Below, piece after piece: positions 7,755-16,087 of a stretch of DNA of 64,000 bases. The notes under the pieces are model-generated. The model was not told the origin of the DNA. It worked only from the letters and a program-made list of their open reading frames with translations, and made no database searches. Within the stretch, counting starts at the first letter, position 1, and each line of letters starts with the position of its first letter. This DNA comes from Polaribacter sp. NJDZ03. GTDB lineage: Bacteria; Bacteroidota; Bacteroidia; Flavobacteriales; Flavobacteriaceae. The stretch spans positions 1,591,001 to 1,655,000 of the forward strand of contig NZ_CP079195.1 of the NCBI RefSeq assembly GCF_019263805.1, written 5' to 3'. Made by a program: the position numbers and the translations under genes.

Positions 7755-8891
7755 TTATTTTTCTAGCTGATATAACGCTATCATTTTCTTATTTATAATA
7801 GATTTAGGAACACTTTTTAAGATAAAATCGCGAAAACCTCTTCCGTATTTCCAATGTGCCATTTTACCGGTCATCCAAGATTGATTTACCACCAAATCTA
7901 CTTTCTTTTGTCTTTTTTTCTGAAACAACTCAAACACATTTTTGTCTTTATTTTCAGCAATTAAATTACTTAAATAAAACGCGTCTTCAATTGCTTGTGC
8001 GCCTCCTTGTCCCATATTCGGAGTAGTTGCATGACCTGCATCTCCAATTAAACAAATATTATTTTTATGCCACTTTTTAAGCGGTTTTAAATCGTGAATA
8101 TCACTTTTTATAATTCGATCAATATCTGTTGCAGCAATTAAATCTGTAATTAAAGGATCAAATTCAGAAAACATTTTTAGCAACTTCTCTTTTACCAAAC
8201 TAACCTCAACTTGCTCATTTTCTTTTGCTAAAACAACTGCAAACCAATAGGTTTTATCTTTTGATACTTTAGAAATTCCGAATCTAATTTTATTGCCCCA
8301 AAGCTCAAATCCTCTGTGTAATAAATGGTCTTCTAACACCCTATTTGTAATTCCTCGCCAACAAGTTTGTCCAGAATATCTTTTCTTACTTTCTGGAAAT
8401 AATTGCTTTCTAACTTTAGAGTTGATGCCATCTGCAGCAATTAAAAAATCGGTTGTAGTTTTAGAAGTATCGTTAAAAGTAATTTCAATTTTGTTGGCTG
8501 CTATTTCTTTAAAAGATTCAAATCCTTTATTTAAAAATATTTTCTCTTTCGGAATTTTATCAAACAACAATTTTTGAAGCGCTGCTCTATGTATTGCAAC
8601 TGTAGTATAACCAAAAATATCCTTTATAAAATCTTGATGACTATCTGAAATTGGCGATAAATCTTGTTTTCCAATGGTAATTCTATCAATAAAATTTCCG
8701 TTAGTAATTACGTCTTCTAAAACACCTAAACTTTCTAAAACTTGCAATGCATTTGGCGCTAACCAAATTCCGGCTCCGACTTCATTTAAAACAGCTGCTT
8801 TTTCAAAAATCTGATAGTCGATTCCTTTTTGTTCAAAAGCCAAAGCTGTCGTTAACCCACCAATTCCTGCGCCAATAATTGTATATTTCAT
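7755..8891 (-). CDS. FAD-dependent monooxygenase (UbiH / salicylate hydroxylase group)
   Basis: Group A flavin monooxygenase of 378 residues. The N-terminal dinucleotide motif is GAGIGG (residues 8-13), the mid-protein motif is DFLIAADGINSKVR, and the second FAD motif is CLIGDAGHATTPNMGQGGAQ. It is typical of hydroxylases that act on aromatic rings or polyenes. Its place among kynurenine genes suggests an aromatic intermediate, but kynurenine 3-monooxygenase is a separate gene here, so the substrate is open. It starts six bases after the DUF1697 stop. Confidence 0.88.
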   Translation of the reverse strand: MKYTIIGAGIGGLTTALAFEQKGIDYQIFEKAAVLNEVGAGIWLAPNALQVLESLGVLEDVITNGNFIDRITIGKQDLSPISDSHQDFIKDIFGYTTVAIHRAALQKLLFDKIPKEKIFLNKGFESFKEIAANKIEITFNDTSKTTTDFLIAADGINSKVRKQLFPESKKRYSGQTCWRGITNRVLEDHLLHRGFELWGNKIRFGISKVSKDKTYWFAVVLAKENEQVEVSLVKEKLLKMFSEFDPLITDLIAATDIDRIIKSDIHDLKPLKKWHKNNICLIGDAGHATTPNMGQGGAQAIEDAFYLSNLIAENKDKNVFELFQKKRQKKVDLVVNQSWMTGKMAHWKYGRGFRDFILKSVPKSIINKKMIALYQLEK

Positions 8892-8897
8892 ATCAAT

Positions 8898-9422
8898 TTA
8901 ATTGCTTTCTGCCAACTCTAATAACTTTAATGTGGTATTATAATTTCTAGTTGTTGCGCTTACATACAAGCTTCTCTCAAATAAATTATTAGAAAGTTTT
9001 GTTTTAGAAAAACTACTTTCACAATAAATATATACCATATCATTATCAATTAAATATTGATCGTTCTCAATATCTTTTACCTCAACTTTTGTTTCATAGA
9101 CCTTTTTGTTTAAGAAAACAAAAGCAACTATTTTGGTGTTGTCTGTAGGAAAAGGATAACTAGTAATTGCTTTTTTAAATTGAGGAATTGTTCTTGCAAT
9201 TACAGGAACATCGTAACCAAATTTAGTTTGAATTTCTTGATTAATTTTCTTACAAATTACAGATTTACCTTCATCTGATTCTAAAATAATGTTTCCGCTT
9301 TGTATGTATGTTTGTACGTTTTTAAAACCTAAATCGTTTAATAAATCGCGTAGTTCTGCCATTGGAAGTTTGTTTTTTCCTGAGACATTTATTCCGCGTA
9401 GTAAAACTATATATTTTTTCAT
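8898..9422 (-). CDS. DUF1697 family protein
   Basis: Protein of 174 residues that matches DUF1697 by its opening YIVLLRGINVSGKNKLPMAE, then NVQTYIQSGNIILES, and the later FSKTKLSNNLFERSL. The family is cytoplasmic and of unknown function. It starts the DUF1697, FAD monooxygenase, DUF6500-like run (spacers 6 and 3 bases). The region upstream is a palindromic repeat, so its promoter may lie there or further up. Confidence 0.9.
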   Translation of the reverse strand: MKKYIVLLRGINVSGKNKLPMAELRDLLNDLGFKNVQTYIQSGNIILESDEGKSVICKKINQEIQTKFGYDVPVIARTIPQFKKAITSYPFPTDNTKIVAFVFLNKKVYETKVEVKDIENDQYLIDNDMVYIYCESSFSKTKLSNNLFERSLYVSATTRNYNTTLKLLELAESN

Positions 9423-9440
9423 TTATTTTTTTATCAGTTC

Positions 9441-9482
9441 GTTATTTGAGCATTTTAATATGAATACAAAACACGTTTTTAT
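9441..9482 (-). pseudogene. remnant of a GIY-YIG gene 5' end
   Basis: The minus strand encodes KTCFVFILKCSNN and then loses the family. It matches the opening KTYFVYILKCSDN of the intact GIY-YIG gene at 9646-9948. The start codon is changed (ATA for ATG). The similarity goes on through the adjoining palindromic repeat (9483-9600 against 9950-10075), so a segment carrying the gene's 5' end plus repeat was duplicated. Confidence 0.7.
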
Positions 9483-9485
9483 AAA

Positions 9486-9646
9486 TACCTCTCGACTGCG
9501 CTCGAGGAGACATTTTTAGTTAAAATATTATATTTTTATCCTCTGATAAACTACGTTCGTTACTTTTAATCAAAATACTTTTTGATTTCAGTAATGCTCG
9601 AGGAGATATTCATTATTTTCTTGTCAGTTCGAGCGCAGTCGAGAAC
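9486..9646. repeat. CTCGACTGCGCTCGAG palindromic repeat unit 1
   Basis: It begins CTCTCGACTGCGCTCGAGGAG, and its far arm is GTTCGAGCGCAGTCGAGAAC next to the GIY-YIG stop codon. The interior carries GAACTACGTTCGTTAC-like and CTTTTTGATTTCAGTAATGCTCGAGGAG segments that recur in unit 2. A single arm (TCGAGCGCAGTCGA) also occurs at 7454-7467. Confidence 0.75.
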
Positions 9647-9948
9647 TATTTATGATGTGTTGCATTTCTACATTCAGAAAGAATTTGTAACAGATCAAAA
9701 TCTTCATTTGCTAATGCTAACTTTTTCTTAGAGCTCCATTTTTTTATTTTCTTTTCAAAATAAATGGCTTGTTCTACATCATTAAAAACTTGATTAAAAA
9801 TCAACTCTAAAGGTCTTCTTTTAAAAGTAAAACAACTCTTATTTAAACCCTTTTGATGCTCTTCAAACCTTCTTTCGAGATTATTTGTAATCCCTGTGTA
9901 AAGTAAATTATCTGAACATTTTAATATGTATACAAAATACGTTTTCAT
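9646..9948 (-). CDS. GIY-YIG nuclease-domain protein (small, UPF0213-like)
   Basis: Single-domain GIY-YIG protein of 100 residues: YILKCSDNLLYTGITNNLERR holds the YIL..YTG core and the Arg, and YFEKKIKKW holds the later Glu. Such stand-alone proteins are common in Bacteroidota and their targets are mostly unknown. It is flanked on both sides by the same palindromic repeat, and its 5' end is duplicated at 9441-9482, so the gene may have moved or been amplified with the repeat. It is probably not part of the kynurenine pathway. Confidence 0.88.
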   Translation of the reverse strand: MKTYFVYILKCSDNLLYTGITNNLERRFEEHQKGLNKSCFTFKRRPLELIFNQVFNDVEQAIYFEKKIKKWSSKKKLALANEDFDLLQILSECRNATHHK

Positions 9949-9954
9949 AATTAC

Positions 9955-10078
9955 CTCTCGACTGCGCTCGAGGAGACATTTTTAGTTGATTATTATATTT
10001 ATCATCCTCTAGTGAACTACGTTCGCTACTTTCAATCAAAATACTTTTTGATTTCTGTAATGCTCGAGGAGACATTTT
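9955..10078. repeat. CTCGACTGCGCTCGAG palindromic repeat unit 2
   Basis: Close copy of the first two thirds of unit 1. It has the same CTCTCGACTGCGCTCGAGGAG start directly upstream of the GIY-YIG start codon and ends TAATGCTCGAGGAGACATTT. The gap 9949-10252 (304 bases) holds this unit and the element at 10160-10252; I see no gene in it. Confidence 0.75.
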
Positions 10079-10159
10079 TAGTTAATTCTACACTATTAAA
10101 AATTTATATCTTTTGACTAGCTTTTATTTTCTTTAAGCAATAGCTTTTATTAATTGGTT

Positions 10160-10252
10160 TAGCCCTGATTGAAGCATTTGTTTGAGCTCTTTTTTATTCT
10201 TTTTTGAATAAAAAAAGCGAGTGCGGAAAGCAGGAAATAGCTTCTAAAAAAA
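10160..10252. repeat. TAGCCCTG structured element, copy A
   Basis: It begins TAGCCCTGATTGAAGCATTTG and ends AAGCAGGAAATAGCTTC plus an A-run next to the kmo stop. GAAGCATTT pairs with AAATAGCTTC, and an internal hairpin TTTTTTATTC/GAATAAAAAA forms the centre. Copy B (16088-16175) keeps the outer sequence but has a different, still paired, centre. Confidence 0.7.
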
Positions 10253-11662
10253 CTACATACCTGCAATTTTATCTTCTGCTAAAATGTTATTTGTTTCTGT
10301 GTTTACTTTCTCTAAAATGACTTGTAATTCGGCTTTGGTCATGTTTAAATGCGTGTGAACGTCATCTCCTGCAATTAAATTTAACAACGCTTTGTCTTGC
10401 GCTCTACCGCGTTTCATAGCTTCATTATACCCAATATTTGCATTAAAAGTGACTAAAGAATATTTAGAAAAATACTGGGTTGGAAACGTCTTTTCTAAAT
10501 CCATTTCTATCTTTCTTTTCTCTTTAAAAATAGGATTTGCAACGTGGTCTCTCATTTCATGAAAGTTATCAATCGCTAAATCTGCAATGGCATCCGTATC
10601 TTGTTTTCTTGCTTTTTCGTACGTCTTAAAAATGGTTTCCCAAGAATCTAAATTTTGATTTAAAATTTCATCAAAAACGGTAATATCTTCAAAAGAAGCA
10701 TTCATTCCTTGTCCGTAAAAAGGTACAATTGCATGTGCGGAATCTCCCAACAAAACAGTTTTATTTTGATAACTCCAAGGAGAACATTTTACAGTACCCA
10801 AAGCTCCAGTTGGATTGTTTATAAATTCGGCTGTTATATTTGGAATAATTGCCAAAGCATCTGGAAATTCTTTCTCAAAAAATTCAGTGATTTTTTCCTC
10901 GGATGTTAAGTTTTCAAAATTAAACTCGCCTTCATTATAACTTAAAAAGAGCGTTACTGTAAAGCTTCCATCTAAATTTGGTAAGGCTATTAACATAAAA
11001 TCGCCACGAGGCCAAATGTGTAAATGCTGATTGCTAATTTGATGTTTTCCGCTTTTATCTGCAGGAATTTCTAATTCTTTATAACCGTGATTTAGATAAT
11101 TTTGAGAATAGCTAAAAAGAAATTTACGTTCTAAATAATAGCTTTTTCTTAATGAAGAACCTGCACCATCTGTTCCGAAAATTACATCTGCTTTTATAGA
11201 AAACTCTTCTTTGGTTTTGTTATCTTTAAAATGTGCCGTATTCTTTTCTAAATCAACATTTTTACATTTTTTATTAAAATGAATGTTTACGTTTTCGTGC
11301 TTTTCTACTTCATTTAATAACAATGCGTTTAAATCGCCACGAGAAATGGAATTGATATATTCATTTTCTCTACCAGAATAATTAGATGCAAAGGTGTTTC
11401 CTGCTCTGTCATGCATTAATCTACCATACATTGGTATGCAAATTTCTCTAGCCTTTTCTTCTACTCCACACAAACGCAACGCTTTAAAACCTCTGTCCGA
11501 CAAGGCTAAATTGATTGACCTTCCGGCAGAAATATCTGTGGTTCTTAAATCTGGTCTGCTTTCGTATAATTCAATTTTATAACCTCTTTGTGCTAAACGT
11601 AAAGCAAGTAAACTTCCACATAAACCTGCACCGATTATTAATATTTTATCTGTTTTGTTCAT
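10253..11662 (-). CDS. kmo: kynurenine 3-monooxygenase
   Basis: FAD- and NADPH-dependent hydroxylase of 469 residues that turns L-kynurenine into 3-hydroxykynurenine. The FAD-binding motif GAGLCG lies at residues 11-16. The family stretches AGRSINLALSDRGF and SISRGDLNALLL and the second FAD motif GDSAHAIVPFYGQGMNA are all present. Length matches the KMO family (about 450-490). It follows kynureninase at 54 bases, with a perfect 16-bp inverted repeat between them, and heads the chain that continues with 3-hydroxyanthranilate dioxygenase and the ACMSD-like enzyme. Confidence 0.95.
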   Translation of the reverse strand: MNKTDKILIIGAGLCGSLLALRLAQRGYKIELYESRPDLRTTDISAGRSINLALSDRGFKALRLCGVEEKAREICIPMYGRLMHDRAGNTFASNYSGRENEYINSISRGDLNALLLNEVEKHENVNIHFNKKCKNVDLEKNTAHFKDNKTKEEFSIKADVIFGTDGAGSSLRKSYYLERKFLFSYSQNYLNHGYKELEIPADKSGKHQISNQHLHIWPRGDFMLIALPNLDGSFTVTLFLSYNEGEFNFENLTSEEKITEFFEKEFPDALAIIPNITAEFINNPTGALGTVKCSPWSYQNKTVLLGDSAHAIVPFYGQGMNASFEDITVFDEILNQNLDSWETIFKTYEKARKQDTDAIADLAIDNFHEMRDHVANPIFKEKRKIEMDLEKTFPTQYFSKYSLVTFNANIGYNEAMKRGRAQDKALLNLIAGDDVHTHLNMTKAELQVILEKVNTETNNILAEDKIAGM

Positions 11663-11676
11663 TTTTTTCTAAAATT

Positions 11677-11709
11677 AAACCTCACAGGTTTTAAAAACCT
11701 GTGAGGTTT
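11677..11709. repeat. Perfect 16-bp inverted repeat between kynU and kmo
   Basis: AAACCTCACAGGTTTT and AAAACCTGTGAGGTTT are exact complements separated by one base. It lies after the kynU stop and before kmo, so it may partly end transcription or protect the kynU mRNA. The same palindrome type is scattered through other Bacteroidota (recollection). Confidence 0.75.
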
Positions 11710-11716
11710 CTTCTAT

Positions 11717-12976
11717 CTACAATAACTCTTTTAATATTGAAACCATATTGTACACATCTTCAAAAGTAGTATACATTGGCGTTGGCGCACAACGGATAAC
11801 ATCTGGTTCTCGCCAATCGGTAATAATATGTTTTTCAGTTAGTTTATTATGCAAACTTTTATCGGCATTTTTAACTTGAATGGATAATTGGCAACCGCGT
11901 TCTTTTGGATTACTTGGCGTAATAATCTTAATATCTTCAGAACCAATTTCATTGATTAAAAACTCGAAATAACCGGTTAGTTTTTCTGATTTTTCTCTTA
12001 AAGCATCCATCCCAACTTCATCAAACAAATCTAGAGATGCTTTTATGGCTGCCATAGATAATATTGGCGGATTGGATAATTGCCAACCTTCTGCTCCTTC
12101 CATTACATCAAAAGGCATGCGCATATTAAAACGGGTGGTTTTGTTGTGATTCCACCAACCAGAAAAACGTGGTAAGTCTTTATTTTTTGCATGTTTTTTG
12201 TGCACAAATAACCCAGCTAAACTTCCGGGACCAGAATTTAAATATTTGTACGTACACCAAGCGGCAAAATCGACTCCTGATTCATGTAAATTTGGCTGAA
12301 TATTTCCTGCTCCGTGGGCTAAATCAATTCCAACAACACACTCTTTAGCATGACCAATTTCGGCTATTCGCTTTAAATCTAAAAACTGACCGGTGTAATA
12401 ATTCACGCCTCCAATTAATAACAAAGCAATTTCATCACCTTGTTCTTCTACAATGGTTTCTAAATCTTCAATATTTAATAATTCTTCTCCTTTTCTTGGT
12501 TTCCACTCAATAACATCTTCTTTAGAAAATCCGTGAAATTCTAATTGAGATTGTACTGCATATCTATCTGAAGGAAAAGCATCACTTTCTATAACAATTT
12601 TATATTTGGTTTTTGTTGGTCTGTAAAAAGATACCATTAACAAATGTAAATTTGTGGTAAGCGTATTCATCACCACAACTTCAATTGGTTTTGCGCCAAC
12701 AATTTTCGCCATTTTATCGGTTAATAACTCATGGTAATGTAACCAAGGATTTTTTGCTTCAAAATGACCTTCTACACCTAAATTTGCCCAATCTTCTAAT
12801 TCTTGATTGATATATTTTTTAGTAGATTTTGGCTGTAAGCCCAAAGAATTCCCTGTAAAATATAACCAGTCTTTTCCGTTTTTATCTTTCGGAATGTGAA
12901 ATTGATTGCGCAAATAAGAAAGAGGATCTTCTTTATCTTGCTGTTTGGCAAATTCTAAATTATTTTGATATTTCAT
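11717..12976 (-). CDS. kynU: kynureninase
   Basis: PLP enzyme of 419 residues that cleaves (3-hydroxy)kynurenine to (3-hydroxy)anthranilate and alanine. Features: FTGNSLGLQPKST near residues 40-53, NTLTTNLHLL near 104-113, GIDLAHGAGN with the PLP-pairing Asp, and the PLP lysine Lys244 in YKYLNSGPGS. The longer frame to 13012 is rejected because a good promoter (-7 box at 12999-13006) lies inside it; ATG 12976 is just downstream. It is the first gene of the kynurenine cluster. Confidence 0.95.
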   Translation of the reverse strand: MKYQNNLEFAKQQDKEDPLSYLRNQFHIPKDKNGKDWLYFTGNSLGLQPKSTKKYINQELEDWANLGVEGHFEAKNPWLHYHELLTDKMAKIVGAKPIEVVVMNTLTTNLHLLMVSFYRPTKTKYKIVIESDAFPSDRYAVQSQLEFHGFSKEDVIEWKPRKGEELLNIEDLETIVEEQGDEIALLLIGGVNYYTGQFLDLKRIAEIGHAKECVVGIDLAHGAGNIQPNLHESGVDFAAWCTYKYLNSGPGSLAGLFVHKKHAKNKDLPRFSGWWNHNKTTRFNMRMPFDVMEGAEGWQLSNPPILSMAAIKASLDLFDEVGMDALREKSEKLTGYFEFLINEIGSEDIKIITPSNPKERGCQLSIQVKNADKSLHNKLTEKHIITDWREPDVIRCAPTPMYTTFEDVYNMVSILKELL

Positions 12977-12998
12977 CAGCTTAAAAAATGAGTGTCTC

Positions 12999-13029
12999 CA
13001 AATATAAAACAATCCTAAATAAGTTTCAA
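12999..13029 (-). promoter_or_regulatory. putative promoter of kynU
   Basis: On the minus strand a TTG (13029-13027) is followed after exactly 20 bases by TATATTTG (13006-12999), matching the Bacteroidota TTG-N19/23-TAnnTTTG pattern. The expected start of transcription, near 12992, leaves a leader of about 15 bases before ATG 12976. Confidence 0.65.
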
Positions 13030-13097
13030 TAATATTGGATTAATAAAGCAATTAAATAAATTCTCTTTTTTTGTATTTTTACACAAAATAGACATTT

Positions 13098-14285
13098 ATG
13101 AAACTTTATAAATACTTATTGCTAAGTATGCTTCTTATTTCTTTTTCTTGTAAGAATGAGCAAAAACCAACAAATGAATTAACAACAATTTACACAACTT
13201 TAAAGGCTGAATTTGCACCTGACAAACGTGTAGAGTTGTTTGATATTAATATTGAATCTGCAGACAATCAACTTATTTTAGAAGGAGAAACAACTTCTAA
13301 AAAAGCATTTACTATTTTTTTAGATAGCTTAAAAAACAGAAAATTAGCATTTACCAATAACGTACGTGTTTTACCGGATTCTGCCATAGGAAACCTACAA
13401 TATGCAATTGCTAGAAATTCTGTAATTAATATTCGTTCTAATCCAAAACATGCTGCAGAACTAGGTACGCAAGGTTTGCTAGGAATGTCTTTAAAAGTTT
13501 TAGATAAAAAAGGCGACTTCTATAGAATTCAGACTCCGGATAATTATATTTCTTGGGTTGATAAAGGTGGAATTCAATTAATAACTAAAAACGATTTTAA
13601 TGCTTGGAACGATGCTAAAAAAATAATGTTTGCCAAAAATTTCGGCTATGTTTATGTTGATAAATCTACTGATTCTGAAATTGTTTCTGACATTACTTTA
13701 GGTGGATTACTACAGTATCTTTCTGAGGACGATAATTTCTATAAAGTAAAATATCCTGATAACAGAATTGGGTTTCTTAAAAAAGAGGAAGCTGTTATTT
13801 ACAATTCTTGGTTAGAAAGCGTGGAGGCATCCAAAGAAAATGTAGAAACTGTAGCAAAAACATTAACTGGTTCTCCTTATTTATGGGGCGGAACTTCTAG
13901 CAAAGGAGTTGACTGTAGTGGTTTTACAAAAATGGTCTATTTAATGAATGGTTTTATCATTCCTAGAGATGCTTCTCAGCAAATTAACGCAGGTAAAACA
14001 GTAGATAAAAACCTACAATTTAAAGATTTAGAAAAAGGAGATTTAATGTTCTTTGGTACAAAAGCCACATCAGATAAAAAACAACGTGTTGTGCATGTTG
14101 GTATTTGGTTGGGCAATGATAAAATGGAATTTATTCATTCTTCTGGTAACGTGCATTTAAGTTCTATGAGTGCTGATGAAGCTAATTATGATGAATTTAA
14201 TAAGAATAGATATTTAGGTAGTAAACGTTATTTAGGTGTAAAAGATAAAATGATTGTTGATTTGAAAGAAAAAATAAAACTTTAG
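13098..14285 (+). CDS. NlpC/P60 family cell-wall peptidase, lipoprotein
   Basis: Lipoprotein of 395 residues, probably a gamma-D-glutamyl peptidase acting on peptidoglycan peptides. The lipobox is SFSC (Cys18). One or two bacterial SH3-like domains (about 105-230, including INIRSNPKHAAELGTQ) come before the C-terminal NlpC/P60 domain (about 255-385). That domain holds the catalytic Cys in KGVDCSGFTK, the His in VVHVGIWLG and a third polar site in FIHSSG. It is transcribed away from kynU and is a likely cell-wall turnover enzyme. Confidence 0.9.
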   Translation: MKLYKYLLLSMLLISFSCKNEQKPTNELTTIYTTLKAEFAPDKRVELFDINIESADNQLILEGETTSKKAFTIFLDSLKNRKLAFTNNVRVLPDSAIGNLQYAIARNSVINIRSNPKHAAELGTQGLLGMSLKVLDKKGDFYRIQTPDNYISWVDKGGIQLITKNDFNAWNDAKKIMFAKNFGYVYVDKSTDSEIVSDITLGGLLQYLSEDDNFYKVKYPDNRIGFLKKEEAVIYNSWLESVEASKENVETVAKTLTGSPYLWGGTSSKGVDCSGFTKMVYLMNGFIIPRDASQQINAGKTVDKNLQFKDLEKGDLMFFGTKATSDKKQRVVHVGIWLGNDKMEFIHSSGNVHLSSMSADEANYDEFNKNRYLGSKRYLGVKDKMIVDLKEKIKL

Positions 14286-14353
14286 GTATAATAAGTAAGC
14301 ATTCATTGACAAATAAATTCAAAAACGAACTTTTTAAATAAAATTAATAAAAA

Positions 14354-14581
14354 ATGAAATTAATAAAAAAGATTACAAAAATTTTAACTCTAACAATTGT
14401 AATAACTTTATTTTTTAGCTGTGAAGATGATTGCACTAAAGTTGTAAATATACCAAAGGCAAACCCTAATTATAATCCCAATAATCCAAGTGGAAATAAT
14501 CCTCCTTTTATCGACGATTTTCAAGAAGTATCTTGTGATTTTCAAGAACCTGTAACAAAACCAGTTAACGGATCTAATTAG
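14354..14581 (+). CDS. small lipoprotein of unknown function
   Basis: Protein of 75 residues with a signal peptide and lipobox (TLFFSC, Cys24). EDDC follows the lipidated Cys, and acidic residues there favour surface export in Flavobacteria. The rest is Asn/Pro-rich (NPNYNPNNPSGNNPP) and probably unstructured. It lies 68 bases after the NlpC/P60 gene. No family recognised. Confidence 0.65.
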   Translation: MKLIKKITKILTLTIVITLFFSCEDDCTKVVNIPKANPNYNPNNPSGNNPPFIDDFQEVSCDFQEPVTKPVNGSN

Positions 14582-14956
14582 AAAAACGTAAAAACAAAAT
14601 ACAAAAATATAATTTTATAGAATTCTTACTCATTATTTGAATTTAGTAAGTTTATAGCATTAAAGTATTTTAGCTCGTTTACAAAATCAGAAACTGAATT
14701 AAAAAATAAAACCAAACAGTATCTGTAATTTAGTCAGTTATTAATTACTCATTAAATCGGATGTAAAAGTATTGCTGAATAAAACAACGAAAAGCCAATA
14801 TCTAGTATAACTAATTGATAGTTTTGCTCACTTTAGAAATCCCTTCGGAATTTCGTAGTTAGTAGTTTATTTAGTACATTCACTGCTGAAACAACGTAAT
14901 AAACCACATACACCAACCATAGAATTCATTGAGTAAAAGCATTAAAATTGATAAAT
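14582..14956. other. gene-free 375-base stretch with a small hairpin
   Basis: No convincing reading frame. A GAAATCC..CTTC..GGAATTTC hairpin sits at 14836-14854. Its surroundings (AACAACG, CCAATATC, CACATACACCAACC) remind me of borders between acquired gene cassettes in Bacteroidota, but no integrase or clear recombination site is seen. Confidence 0.35.
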
Positions 14957-15208
14957 ATGAGTAATTTTAAAGACATTAAATCGGAAATTGAAAAATATGC
15001 AAATGATTCAAATCTGACTGAATTACAAATTGTTGCGAAATTAGAAAAACACTATTTTGACAAAGAAGTAAACAAAAATTTAAAGCTGTATACAAAAGGA
15101 AAGAAAAAAGTGAGCGAAATAACAAAAGATCTAAAAATATCGCCACGAAAATTTTATGCAATTTTAGAGAAAAAGAAAATAGAACATAAGAAATATAAAA
15201 AGGAGTAA
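14957..15208 (+). CDS. hypothetical protein with helix-turn-helix-like C-terminus
   Basis: Protein of 83 residues, very lysine-rich (starts MSNFKDIKSEIEKYAND). Its C-terminal half, KKVSEITKDLKISPRKFYAIL, has the spacing of a simple helix-turn-helix, so a small DNA-binding protein is possible. I chose ATG 14957 over TTG 14948. It lies between two stretches without other genes and has no recognised relatives. It could be an acquired orphan gene. Confidence 0.6.
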   Translation: MSNFKDIKSEIEKYANDSNLTELQIVAKLEKHYFDKEVNKNLKLYTKGKKKVSEITKDLKISPRKFYAILEKKKIEHKKYKKE

Positions 15209-15316
15209 TTTTAAATATGCTGTTTTACTTTTAACTCACTTGAGAGAATCACTACTTAAACCAAGTAACAAAGCTTTTAAAAACACATTGCAACAATATT
15301 GAATACCAAGGACACT

Positions 15317-15877
15317 ATGAAGAATAATCTTACTGACATGAAATGTTTGGATATTTACTTATCTAGTCTTAATAGAGAAGAATATAATGAAATAAAGCCA
15401 AAAGTTGAAATTTCAACAGTAAAAGCGACGCCTTTGGTGAGTTGGGATATTTTTATGGATGATTACTATAGCAGGTTAATAGAAGCTAAAAAGAGAATGG
15501 AAATAGAACAAGTGCTTTCTTTTGCTAAAAAGTTCAATTGGAAAAATGACCTAGATCTTGCTTTTTCTGAAAATGACTATGAAGCATTAATCGTAACTGA
15601 CAAAAATCAAAACATAATTTGGGTAAACGAAGGATTTACATCAATGACTGGTTATTCTAAAAAATTTGCAATAAACAAAACTCCTAAATTCTTACAAGGA
15701 GAAGAAACTTCCGTAAAAACTAAAAATAGAATTCAGGAAAAAATACAACAAGTCGAGCCTTTTAAAGAAATTATAGTAAACTACAAAAAAGACGGAACAA
15801 CCTATAAATGCGAAGTTAAGATAATTCCATTATTCAATGAAAATACGACTCACTACATAGCATTCGAAAAAAAGTAG
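15317..15877 (+). CDS. single PAS-domain protein (LOV-like, no flavin cysteine)
   Basis: Protein of 186 residues. The N-terminal half (1-85) is helical and the C-terminal half is a PAS domain (about 88-186). The PAS part resembles short LOV domains: ALIVTDKNQNIIWVNEGFTS, MTGYSK, then NKTPKFLQGEETS. Photoactive LOV domains have GRNCRFLQ there, while this protein has no Cys at that place, so it is not expected to form the flavin adduct. No output domain is attached. I used ATG 15317 rather than TTG 15299. Confidence 0.8.
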   Translation: MKNNLTDMKCLDIYLSSLNREEYNEIKPKVEISTVKATPLVSWDIFMDDYYSRLIEAKKRMEIEQVLSFAKKFNWKNDLDLAFSENDYEALIVTDKNQNIIWVNEGFTSMTGYSKKFAINKTPKFLQGEETSVKTKNRIQEKIQQVEPFKEIIVNYKKDGTTYKCEVKIIPLFNENTTHYIAFEKK

Positions 15878-16087
15878 GATAGCCTGAAAAAGACTGTAGT
15901 AAGCAACCGATATTAAAATTATTTATCTTTGCTTTCATCAAAGCAGTTATATTTTTCTTTGAAAAGTAGCAGTTTATAAAAATTTAGAAATTTTAATATC
16001 ACAAATACATACACAGCTATAAAGCACAGTATTAAAATAAACAGAGTGCTAGGTTCTTATTAAGAATAACATATTTGCAAACAAGTC

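Noticed and set aside
9480..10080. Repeats with even spacing, considered as a CRISPR array
   Set aside because: Only two long imperfect units around a gene, with palindromic arms and similar interiors. There are no short direct repeats with unique spacers and no cas genes.
12977..13012. Longer N-terminus for kynureninase
   Set aside because: The extra codons cover a good TTG-N20-TATATTTG promoter, and family members start near the chosen Met.
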